The notes under the pieces are model-generated. The model ran no database searches. It had not been told where the DNA came from and saw only the letters and a list, made by a program, of their open reading frames with translations. 5,711 nt of DNA, from NCBI GenBank assembly GCA_003156235.1, contig PMGP01000363.1:700-6410 (forward strand), read 5' to 3'. The stretch is from Acidobacteriaceae bacterium. Its GTDB lineage: Bacteria > Acidobacteriota > Terriglobia > Terriglobales > Acidobacteriaceae. Below are positions 1-5,613 of this stretch, piece after piece. The first letter of the stretch is position 1. The number at the start of each line of letters is the position of its first letter. The position numbers were made by a program, and so were the translations under genes.

Positions 1-1391
1 CCGGCGGTCACATCGTAGAAGCGCATCATCAGGCTGGTGAGGGTGGTTTTTCCGGCGCCGGTGTGGCCGACGATGGCGATGGTCTGGCCGGGCTCGACAG
101 TGAAGGAAACATCTTTGAGAATCCATTCGATGCCGGGAAGCACCTGCGGTGCGGCTGGCGTTTTTTCAAAAGCCTCGTTGACGGCGGCTTGCTGCTCTTC
201 CGTGAGTGTCTGATAGGTGAACCAGACGTGGCGAAACTCAATTCTGTTGCTGCCATCGCCGGTGAGGGGCGTGGCGGGCGAGACAATCTCCGGCTTGGTA
301 TCCAGGAGTTTAAATATGCGCTCGCCGGCGGCCATGGCCGATTGCAGGATGTTGTACTTGTCGCTCATGTCCTGGATGGGCCGCCAGAAGCGCAGTGAGT
401 ACTGGATGAACATATTCAGCACGCCAATGGTTACGATGGGCGGGATGCTCAGCACGCCGAAGCCGCCTCGCCAGACAACCAGCGCAATGGCCACCAGAGA
501 GAGCAGATCGACGGCCGGGTAAAAGAGCGCGTAGGCGAAGATGGTGTCCTTGAAGGCGACCATGTGCTGGCGGTTCACATCCTCGAAGTCGTCAAAGGCG
601 CGCTGTTCGCGATTGAAGAGCTGCACCACGCTCATCCCCGAGATGTGCTCCTGGGTGAAGCTGTTGATGCGGCCAATAGCTGTGCGCACGCGGCGATAGC
701 TCTCGCGGACATGGTCGCGGAAGATGCGGGTGACGATGAGGATGAGAGGCAGCACGGCGAAGGCGAGCAGGGCCAGCCGCCAGTTGATCTTGAGCATGAG
801 GGCGGCCATGAAAACGAGGTTGAAGAAGTCATCGACTATGGCCAGCACGCCGGCGGTGAACATTTCGTTGACGGCGTCTACGTCGGAGGTGATGCGGGTG
901 ACGAGGCGTCCGACGGAGTGAGTGTCAAAGAAGCCGATGTGCATGCGCTGCATGTGGCGGAAAATGTCGCGCCGCAGATCGAACATCAGCTTTTGACCCG
1001 TCCACTGCATGAGGTAGATCTGGATAAACTCGAAAAAATATGCGCAAAGGATTGCGGCCAGATAGATGGCGGCCAGCCAGGTGATGCCTTGGTAAGGATC
1101 GGCGGGAAGGCGGCGGGTGAGCCAGTTGGTTGTGCCGAGGGCGTGAGCGAAAAGATTGGTGGAGGGTGAGGAACCAGGCTCAGCGGGGAAGTAGCGGTCG
1201 ATGGCTACCATGATCAGGTAGGGGCCGGTGACGTCGCAGATGGATTTGAGCGAGACGGCCAGGGCGGAGACGGCAGCCTGCCACCAGTAAGGGCGCAGAT
1301 AGTGGCCGAGGCGGCGGATGAGCCGGGAATCGTAGACCTTGCCGGTCGGCTCTTCATCGGGTTTTTGGGGCTTGTTCTCTTTGTCGGCCAT
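1..1391 (-). CDS. ABC exporter, fused permease/ATP-binding half-transporter (partial, C-terminus missing)
   Basis: Class-I (MsbA/MdlB/BmrA-like) ABC exporter half-transporter in the inner membrane, expected to work as a homo- or heterodimer that uses ATP to export a lipid, drug or other hydrophobic substrate. 463 codons are visible, starting MADKENKPQKPDEEPTG. The TMD spans about residues 30-350, with hydrophobic segments near 36-66, 102-130, 181-222, 283-307 and 316-336, and with typical exporter stretches GRLVTRITSDVDAV (161-174) and QEHISGMSVVQLFNRE (247-262). The NBD begins near residue 384 and has an A-loop aromatic in FTYQ (391-394) and Walker A GHTGAGKTT (442-450). The family is usually about 580-650 aa, so the Q-loop, LSGGQ signature, Walker B and H-loop lie beyond the left edge. 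An unusual extra segment of about 20 residues sits between the A-loop and the strand ILKDVSF. The ATG at 1391 is chosen because an in-frame TGA lies about 70 nt upstream; an in-frame TTG between them is a weaker alternative. The Shine-Dalgarno is weak (AAGAAG). Substrate cannot be told from sequence. Confidence 0.95.
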   Translation of the reverse strand, partial: MADKENKPQKPDEEPTGKVYDSRLIRRLGHYLRPYWWQAAVSALAVSLKSICDVTGPYLIMVAIDRYFPAEPGSSPSTNLFAHALGTTNWLTRRLPADPYQGITWLAAIYLAAILCAYFFEFIQIYLMQWTGQKLMFDLRRDIFRHMQRMHIGFFDTHSVGRLVTRITSDVDAVNEMFTAGVLAIVDDFFNLVFMAALMLKINWRLALLAFAVLPLILIVTRIFRDHVRESYRRVRTAIGRINSFTQEHISGMSVVQLFNREQRAFDDFEDVNRQHMVAFKDTIFAYALFYPAVDLLSLVAIALVVWRGGFGVLSIPPIVTIGVLNMFIQYSLRFWRPIQDMSDKYNILQSAMAAGERIFKLLDTKPEIVSPATPLTGDGSNRIEFRHVWFTYQTLTEEQQAAVNEAFEKTPAAPQVLPGIEWILKDVSFTVEPGQTIAIVGHTGAGKTTLTSLMMRFYDVTA

Positions 1392-1415
1392 CGGCTGAGC
1401 GGGGACTTCTTTCTT

Positions 1416-1421
1416 ATTGTA
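1416..1421 (-). promoter_or_regulatory. Possible -10 box for the ABC transporter gene
   Basis: On the minus strand this reads TACAAT, five of six matches to TATAAT, 25 nt before the ABC transporter ATG. No good -35 hexamer is found at 16-18 nt; TTGCGC lies at 15 nt and TTGAGA at 22 nt. If used, it would give the transporter its own short leader, independent of the upstream secreted-protein gene. Weak call. Confidence 0.2.
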
Positions 1422-1466
1422 CGGGGCAGGTTTTCCGCGCAAATCTCAACCCGTTCGGAGTTTGTG

Positions 1467-1504
1467 GCAAAGACGCGGGCGAGGACTGTCTTCCGCGTCT
1501 TTGC
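1467..1504 (-). terminator. Stem-loop after the secreted-protein gene (possible terminator or mRNA 3' end)
   Basis: GCAAAGACGCGG (1467-1478) and CCGCGTCTTTGC (1493-1504) form a perfect 12-bp stem around a 14-nt loop. The stem begins 9 nt after the TAG stop (1514-1516) of the minus-strand secreted-protein gene, the usual place for a terminator. There is no U-run after it on either strand (minus strand continues CACAAACTCC), so it is not a canonical intrinsic terminator. It may instead stabilise the mRNA end or attenuate read-through into the ABC transporter gene. Confidence 0.45.
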
Positions 1505-1513
1505 GCTCCATTT

Positions 1514-3934
1514 CTATTTTTCCTCCTCGCACCCGAATACCTTGCCTTCATTCGTGAGTTGCAGGCACTTGGCCATTCCTCCCTTGGGGCAAGAGAACAT
1601 CGAGCTGGTCTGTATGTCCTTACAGCCGACACTATGCAGCGATTTCACATCATTGGCTCGCTCCGCCGCCGTAAAGGGCAATAAGCAAATCTCGACTTTG
1701 CCGGCGGCGCTCAGATTCTTGCAAGTTTTGAAGGAAGCAGCGGGGCAAACGTACATGCCGATCTCATTGTTAATCCGCTGGCAACCGGCAGCTAATAGAG
1801 TTTTATCGCCCGGAGATAAAATCGCGTCTCCGTTACAACGATCCACCCCCGCCAGATAGTGCTTGTAGATCGCAAGATTGCAATCCCCTAAGCCCTGGAT
1901 GTTTTTCGTGCAAACCATCTGGCTTCCTTGCTTCGTACAACCTTCGCTCTCCAGCTTCTTCATCGCGTCAGCGTTCGAAACGGATGCGCGCTTCGGCTCA
2001 AAATCAATCACGCAAGTCGTTCCGGCGTGGCAACTGAAGTTGCTGCCTCCCGGCGGCAGATCGATGGAAAGCTCTGGGAACCAGACGTAGTGATCCCAGG
2101 TCAGCGGCCAGATTGGCAGGAAGATTCCCAGGCTCACATCGATTCCCGGCGTGAGCGTGAATCCAAGGTTATAGACCGGGTTTCCGATGCTGAAGTGGCT
2201 GTCTTTATCCTTGGATTTATCCACGCCCACATTCACCTTCGCTCCGGTTTTGGTCAATACGGCCTGCTTGTTCTCGACCTCGTCGTTGAGCGTGAGTTGC
2301 AGCTTGTTGGAGTGCAGATTCACTTCCATGGCCGGGTACACCTGGGCGCCAATCACGCCTAAGAAGCTGCCCAGCCCTCCCATCAGATCGACTTCGGTCA
2401 GGGTAAAGGTGTTGGTGATGCCCTGGGTGCCCGGCGCGGGCGGCTGAAAAGTACCGTTCGTGTACGGATAGGGCAGAATGCCGGTCAGATCCACGCTGGC
2501 GCCGATGCTCGGATCTCCCGAGCCAAGTATCGGCAGGTCGAAGTCAATCCCAACCGTGGCGCCCACCTGCGCCACCAGTTCTTTGCCGCTAAAGAGCTGA
2601 TCGGACGGCAATCCCGTGCTTTCAAAGTCCTGCACATTGCCTTGAATCGGCTCGTAATCGGCAGTCACCGTCGCCTCGGCGGTTTGATTCGGATGCACCA
2701 CGCTGTGATAAGTGAAATCGGCTTGAATGGGGAAACGCAATCCGAAGGCATCGTCGAAATCCAGGTACGGCTCCACAAAGTACGTAGAGTCGCATCCAAT
2801 GATGCACCAGGAGATGGTCACGCTTGCTTTGATGGCCCACTGGTAATAGTTTTCTGTCGTAGAGCCCGTTAAATAGTAGTAGGTTCCCAAATCGAGGTTC
2901 GTGGTCACATCGCTTGCCGGCTTCTTTACTTCCTCCGGTTTCTTTCCCTTCTCATCTTTACCGGACATGTCCTTTTCTTTGAACGACTCCTGCTTGGCAA
3001 TGCGCAGCAACTGGGGGAAATTCGCCGGACTTTTGGCATTTTCCGGCAGCGTGGTGTGCATCAATTTCTGCGCCGCCGCAATCTCGTCTGCGCTTGCCGT
3101 TGCTTTCAAATGCAGAGGCACGCTGGGATGCTGCGCCGGCAACACGCGCGGAACGAACGAGGTCTCCTCGAAGCTCTGCTTGCTCATGTTGACCACCTCT
3201 TCTTTTAGATCCTCGTCATTGAGCTTGTTGAGCCGCGCCATCTCAGTCTGCCCCACCTTGGCCAGAATCTGCGCCTGTTGCTTGGGGTCGGCCAGAGATT
3301 TTCTCAGTTCCGCAATCTTTTGTTTCACCAGCGTATCGGCCTGTGCGCTCTTCTGCTGATAATCGGCGATCACCTGCTTGCGCTTGGCTGGATCGGCCAC
3401 ATAGCGAGTGCTGCCCTTGGTGCTGAAATCCGCGATGTCCTGGCTTGCATTCGGCTTCTTGAAGCAACTCGCTCCCGCGCTCTCCAACTGCGCGCGTGCA
3501 TTGGCGTCGGCACACTTGCCCGGCAGAATCTGATAACTCAGCACATGATGAATCAGCAGCCCCTGGTCGACCTCCGTGATATCGGAACTCGACTCATGCA
3601 TTTGCACATGCTGCGGCAGCGCGTGCAGCCGCGCGGCGATATTCGGCAGCGATTTTTCGTCTTTCAGTAACGGCGTGAAATCCAATTGCGCCGCTCCCAG
3701 CGTTACCTTCGGATTGCTCTTCAATTGGTCCAGCGTGTATTGCTTCACGACATGAAGCGGCTTCATCAGTTCCACATGCGTTTTGCCATGCAGCGTTAGT
3801 GGACTTGGCGCCGGGCGCATCGCTGTGTTCGCTGCCTGCGCAGCACCCTGCATTGTCCCTGAAAAACCGAAAACGGCCCACGAGACAACTAAAGACGCGA
3901 TGAATAATGCACTTGCTCTCCTCGATTCTTGCAT
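1514..3934 (-). CDS. Exported protein of unknown function with C-terminal tandem four-cysteine repeats
   Basis: An 806-aa protein I do not recognise. Residues 1-34 look like a Sec signal peptide: basic MQESRR, a hydrophobic core about 9-25, and AQA before A35 as the likely signal peptidase I site. Residues 35-310 are mostly helical and charged, with one Cys pair (C141, C157). Residues 312-341 are a Lys/Glu-rich, probably disordered linker. Residues 345-630 are rich in aromatic, Gly and alternating hydrophobic residues, suggesting beta-structure, and contain CIIGC (377-381). C635 and C641 follow, then three repeats with four Cys each (residues 658-802). All 18 Cys lie in the mature part, an even number that suits disulfide bonding outside the cytoplasm. 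There is no membrane segment apart from the signal peptide and no lipobox, so it should be periplasmic or secreted. The reading frame is open up to 4039, but ATG 3934 is preferred: it starts the signal peptide and follows TAAGGAGGAA. It lies 122 nt upstream of the ABC exporter gene; a shared role is unproven. Confidence 0.85.
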   Translation of the reverse strand: MQESRRASALFIASLVVSWAVFGFSGTMQGAAQAANTAMRPAPSPLTLHGKTHVELMKPLHVVKQYTLDQLKSNPKVTLGAAQLDFTPLLKDEKSLPNIAARLHALPQHVQMHESSSDITEVDQGLLIHHVLSYQILPGKCADANARAQLESAGASCFKKPNASQDIADFSTKGSTRYVADPAKRKQVIADYQQKSAQADTLVKQKIAELRKSLADPKQQAQILAKVGQTEMARLNKLNDEDLKEEVVNMSKQSFEETSFVPRVLPAQHPSVPLHLKATASADEIAAAQKLMHTTLPENAKSPANFPQLLRIAKQESFKEKDMSGKDEKGKKPEEVKKPASDVTTNLDLGTYYYLTGSTTENYYQWAIKASVTISWCIIGCDSTYFVEPYLDFDDAFGLRFPIQADFTYHSVVHPNQTAEATVTADYEPIQGNVQDFESTGLPSDQLFSGKELVAQVGATVGIDFDLPILGSGDPSIGASVDLTGILPYPYTNGTFQPPAPGTQGITNTFTLTEVDLMGGLGSFLGVIGAQVYPAMEVNLHSNKLQLTLNDEVENKQAVLTKTGAKVNVGVDKSKDKDSHFSIGNPVYNLGFTLTPGIDVSLGIFLPIWPLTWDHYVWFPELSIDLPPGGSNFSCHAGTTCVIDFEPKRASVSNADAMKKLESEGCTKQGSQMVCTKNIQGLGDCNLAIYKHYLAGVDRCNGDAILSPGDKTLLAAGCQRINNEIGMYVCPAASFKTCKNLSAAGKVEICLLPFTAAERANDVKSLHSVGCKDIQTSSMFSCPKGGMAKCLQLTNEGKVFGCEEEK
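1529..1963 (-). repeat. Three tandem protein repeats, four cysteines each (in the exported protein)
   Basis: Residues 658-802 contain three copies at a period of 52-53 residues. The consensus is L-x3-GC, then 8-11 residues, C, 7-9 residues, C-x-L, and 11-14 residues to a last C; copies 2 and 3 share a GKV motif before it. The cysteines are 666/675/685/700, 718/730/738/750 and 771/782/790/802. Copy 1 is the most divergent, with a longer last gap and no GKV. The pattern suggests small disulfide-stapled modules. No DNA-level tandem repeat is visible, so the duplication is old. Confidence 0.75.
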
Positions 3935-3944
3935 GACGTACAAA

Positions 3945-3954
3945 TTCCTCCTTA
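3945..3954 (-). promoter_or_regulatory. Shine-Dalgarno that decides the start of the exported protein
   Basis: The minus strand reads TAAGGAGGAA, nearly a full anti-16S match. AGGAGG ends 12 nt before ATG 3934, slightly long but acceptable. An in-frame TTG lies only 3 nt from AGGAGG, too close to be used. The site lies inside the longer open frame that runs up to 4039, so the longer start is unlikely. Confidence 0.75.
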
Positions 3955-3962
3955 CTATGGAA

Positions 3963-3991
3963 AGCAAATCACCGCTTGCACAGTCTGTCAA
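3963..3991 (-). promoter_or_regulatory. Candidate promoter for the exported-protein gene
   Basis: The minus strand has a perfect -35 hexamer TTGACA (3986-3991). At 17 nt spacing the -10 position reads TTTGCT (3963-3968), a poor match to TATAAT. The start would be about 20-25 nt upstream of the coding ATG and just upstream of the Shine-Dalgarno. The -35 is convincing, the -10 is not; an activator-dependent promoter is possible. Confidence 0.3.
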
Positions 3992-4110
3992 CGATGAAAT
4001 TAGTAATAAGTCCCCAGTTCTGGAGCCAGCGCCCTTCAAAAGGAGACAAAAGAGGACAAATGTACTCTAAGAAACCTCTGATCAAGTGCTTCTATTGAGC
4101 TTGCGTTCCC

Positions 4111-4178
4111 TCAGGGGTTAAAGCCCGCTATTTTATTGGACATTTTGCGGCACGGCTAAAGCCGTGCCCTTTCAAAAC
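4111..4178. repeat. Interspersed hairpin-pair repeat
   Basis: It holds a degenerate palindrome TCAGGGGTTAAAGCCCGC (4111-4128), an AT-rich spacer, then a perfect 8-bp stem GGCACGGC / GCCGTGCC with loop TAAA (4149-4168), followed by CTTTCAAAA. The CAGGGG and CCTTTCAAA parts recur, in the other order, in the palindromic element at 5287-5414. The hairpin lacks a U-tract in either direction, so I read it as an intergenic repeat rather than a terminator. Similar TAAAGCCG palindromes are, from memory, dispersed in acidobacterial genomes. Confidence 0.55.
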
Positions 4179-4200
4179 CGGTTTATGAGATAGCTTCTAT

Positions 4201-4458
4201 TGTCCTGAGTCAGAAGTTCGTTCAACAAAAAAACTGTCATCCTGAGCGACCGTAGCGCAGCGAAGGGAGTCGAAGGACCTGCGGTTGCTTTTCGGCATTC
4301 ATCTACGAACCTCAGATCCTTCGACTCACCACCCCCAACCTCCACCCCACGAACGAAGACCTGTTCGTGGGGACCCCGGAAAGGCTGAAGAGAACGCCTG
4401 GGGCCCGTTCGCTCGGGATGACAGATGCATTACTACAGCGAACTTCTGACTCAGGACA
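4201..4458. mobile_element. 258-bp nested inverted-repeat element (MITE-like, no coding capacity)
   Basis: The ends are a perfect 20-bp inverted repeat: TGTCCTGAGTCAGAAGTTCG (4201-4220) and its complement (4439-4458). Nested inside are arms CTGTCATCCTGAGCGA (4234-4249) against 4409-4424 (15 of 16 matching), arms GAGTCGAAGGACCTG (4267-4281) against 4313-4327 (14 of 15), and a 10-bp perfect hairpin at 4345-4372. No open frame of note lies inside. The right end directly follows the TAG stop of the glycosyltransferase gene. No clean target-site duplication is seen; TAGCTT occurs just outside each end (4191-4196 and 4460-4465) but at unequal distances. It may be a non-autonomous transposable element or a repeat that formed by one element landing in another. 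Confidence 0.6.
4345..4372. repeat. Perfect 10-bp hairpin inside the nested element
   Basis: CCCCACGAAC (4345-4354) and GTTCGTGGGG (4363-4372) pair perfectly around the 8-nt loop GAAGACCT. It sits off-centre in the larger element, in the stretch where the two larger arms stop matching. It therefore looks like a separate small palindrome inserted into the right half of the bigger repeat. Confidence 0.6.
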
Positions 4459-5250
4459 CTAGCTTTCTTTCGGCACGCGAGGGGGCGCATCCACCGGCTT
4501 GTCGTAGCGCCCGCGGAAAGCGTTCCAGCGGACGATGGTGATCTCCTGGAGCATTTTGAAGCCGTCTTTGAGGTAGCTCATGCGGGAGCGTGCGTCGTGG
4601 GCCCAACTGACCGGAACCTCGATGATCCAGAAATCGCGCTTGAGGGCGATGAACAAAATCTCCGGGTCGAAGCCCCAGCGCTCGATGGTCTGGAGCTGGA
4701 AGACGGTTTGGGCGGCTTCACGGGTGAAGGCCTTGAAGCCGCATTGGGTGTCGGCGAAGGGCAGGCGCATGATGAAGCGGGTGACGGCGTTGAAGCAGCG
4801 GCCGAAGAATTGGCGATAGAGGGGCTGGCGTTGGGTCTGGCGGTCTTTCTCCAGCCAGCGGGAGCCGATGGCGATGTCCGCGCCCTGCTTGATGGCGGCA
4901 AAGAGGCGTTCGGCCTCCTCGATGGGCGCCGAGAGGTCGGCGTCGGTGAACAGCACCACATTGCCTCGGGCTTGCAGCATTCCGGAACGCACGCTGTAGC
5001 CTTTGCCGCGGTTGCCGGGATTCTCAATGAGCCGGACCTCGGGAGCGGTTTGGGCAAAGGCGCGCACCACCTCGGCAGTCGAGTCAGAGGAGCCGTCGTT
5101 GACCACCAGAACCTCGGCATTCCAGCCGCGGGTGCGAATGCAGCCCATCACCGAGGCCAGCGCCGCCGGGATGCGGGCGCTCTCGTTGTAAACCGGAATC
5201 ACGATGCTGTACTTTGGCTGGGCGCTGCTGCGCTTGGAATCGTCTTTCAC
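4459..5250 (-). CDS. GT2-family glycosyltransferase, dolichyl-phosphate beta-glucosyltransferase-like
   Basis: A 263-aa GT-A fold enzyme expected to move a sugar from a nucleotide-sugar onto a polyprenyl phosphate at the cytoplasmic face of the membrane, supplying a lipid-linked donor for envelope glycans or glycoproteins. Motifs: YSIVIPVYNE (14-23), VNDGSSDST (50-58), NPGNRGKGYSVRSG (77-90), the metal-binding DAD in FTDADLS (101-107), GSRW (129-132), DTQCGFKAF (167-175), RWGFDPEIL (191-199) and EVPVSWAHDARSRMS (211-225). These fit the ALG5/DPG-synthase-like branch rather than processive synthases. No membrane segment is present, unlike eukaryotic ALG5 (N-terminal anchor) or GtrB/ArnC types (C-terminal helices). 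The start is GTG 5250, with GAGGG 7 nt upstream. The frame is open to a TTG at 5349, but that extension would translate through a palindromic repeat element. The stop codon abuts the nested repeat at 4201-4458. Sugar specificity cannot be told. Confidence 0.9.
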   Translation of the reverse strand: MKDDSKRSSAQPKYSIVIPVYNESARIPAALASVMGCIRTRGWNAEVLVVNDGSSDSTAEVVRAFAQTAPEVRLIENPGNRGKGYSVRSGMLQARGNVVLFTDADLSAPIEEAERLFAAIKQGADIAIGSRWLEKDRQTQRQPLYRQFFGRCFNAVTRFIMRLPFADTQCGFKAFTREAAQTVFQLQTIERWGFDPEILFIALKRDFWIIEVPVSWAHDARSRMSYLKDGFKMLQEITIVRWNAFRGRYDKPVDAPPRVPKES

Positions 5251-5257
5251 GTTTTCG

Positions 5258-5262
5258 CCCTC
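5258..5262 (-). promoter_or_regulatory. Shine-Dalgarno supporting the GTG start of the glycosyltransferase
   Basis: GAGGG on the minus strand lies 7 nt before GTG 5250. No comparable site precedes the TTG at 5349, which lies inside a palindromic repeat. This supports a 263-aa protein that begins shortly before the conserved YSIVIPVYNE strand. Confidence 0.5.
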
Positions 5263-5286
5263 TTCCCGCGCTCTTTCACCCCAATG

Positions 5287-5292
5287 ACTATA
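5287..5292 (-). promoter_or_regulatory. Possible -10 box for the glycosyltransferase, inside the repeat end
   Basis: The minus strand reads TATAGT (five of six to TATAAT), 37 nt before GTG 5250, and it is part of the inverted end of the 5287-5414 element. The -35 region at 17-18 nt is poor (TTCCGA at 18 nt). If real, the repeat supplies the promoter of the gene. Weak call. Confidence 0.2.
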
Positions 5293-5414
5293 GTTGTAGT
5301 TGAATGAGTTTCGGAAAAAAGCAAAGGCCCGGGCCTGAAGGCCCTTCAAATTTGCTCTTTTCAGGGGCCTTAAGGCCCCTGCTCCCTCCGTTACCTTCCA
5401 TCTACAACTGTAGT
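5287..5414. repeat. 128-bp palindromic element with 13-bp inverted ends (MITE/REP-like)
   Basis: The ends are ACTATAGTTGTAG (5287-5299) and CTACAACTGTAGT (5402-5414), inverted with 12 of 13 matching. Inside are overlapping palindromes AGGCCCGGGCCT (5325-5336) and GGGCCT-GA-AGGCCC (5331-5344), then GCCCTTCAAA, and a perfect 20-bp palindrome CAGGGGCCTTAAGGCCCCTG (5362-5381). No target-site duplication is evident. The plus-strand frame across it reads as low-complexity shadow. The element fills much of the region between the divergent glycosyltransferase and HU genes, so its hairpins or ends could affect transcription of both. Confidence 0.6.
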
Positions 5415-5554
5415 ACTATGCCGGGGTGGAAAAGCACAGGAAATATCATTGGACATCATATACGCTGCGGGGCGAAGTTGGCTGGCGGTTTGTCCGGCGC
5501 AGGGTATTTCCGGCAAACTATTGAGGGGAAAAGGCTAAAATTCACAAGGGAGCT

Positions 5555-5582
5555 TTGTTTTTTATGTCAGAATGGGTAAAAT
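5555..5582 (+). promoter_or_regulatory. Candidate promoter for the HU-family gene
   Basis: TAAAAT (5577-5582) is a five-of-six -10 match, with TTGTTT (5555-5560) 16 nt upstream as a partial -35. The start would fall near 5589, about 25 nt before the ATG and just ahead of the Shine-Dalgarno. Weak -35, so low confidence. Confidence 0.3.
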
Positions 5583-5595
5583 CCGTTTATGCTGT

Positions 5596-5604
5596 GAGGG
5601 GAGG
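5596..5604 (+). promoter_or_regulatory. Shine-Dalgarno of the HU-family gene
   Basis: GAGGGGAGG ends 9 nt before ATG 5614, a strong site that fixes the start and fits the abundant expression known for HU proteins. Confidence 0.65.
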
Positions 5605-5613
5605 CTAGAAGAC

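Larger units (their letters stand above)
5415..5613 (+). other. Leader and upstream region of the HU gene, no gene seen
   Basis: About 200 nt between the palindromic element and the HU-like start codon. I see no convincing protein, RNA gene or strong hairpin. It is locally AT-richer near 5515-5585 and holds two TAAAAT hexamers (5536-5541 and 5577-5582), so it probably contains the HU promoter. Confidence 0.5.

Noticed and set aside
564..1169. Plus-strand open frame of 201 codons
   Set aside because: It lies entirely antisense to the ABC transporter, whose minus-strand frame has clear family motifs. The plus product is His/Glu/Gly-rich shadow with no recognisable domain.
1302..1859. Plus-strand open frame of 185 codons
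   Set aside because: It spans parts of two minus-strand genes and the gap between them and has no coherent domain.
3464..3514. N-terminal Cys pair (C141/C157) as a fourth copy of the cysteine repeat
   Set aside because: QLESAGASC resembles KLESEGC of copy 1, but the rest of the spacing and the other cysteines are missing, so the likeness is too short to count.
4060..4098. Tiny plus-strand frame MYSKKPLIKCFY after AGAGGA
   Set aside because: Only 12 codons; the ribosome-site match is likely chance and nothing downstream suggests a leader peptide.
4149..4168. Hairpin read as an intrinsic terminator
   Set aside because: The stem is perfect but has no U-run on either side, and it matches the form of an interspersed palindrome.
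4597..5307. Plus-strand open frame of 236 codons
   Set aside because: It is antisense to the glycosyltransferase, with an Ala/Gly/Leu/Val-rich composition typical of a shadow in GC-rich coding DNA, and no motif or ribosome site.
4201..5414. CRISPR array or tandem direct repeats in the intergenic regions
   Set aside because: The repeats are inverted and nested, without regular spacers, and no cas gene is near.
5304..5579. Plus-strand open frame of 91 codons upstream of the HU gene
   Set aside because: It is translated through the palindromic element, has no Shine-Dalgarno and shows no family features.
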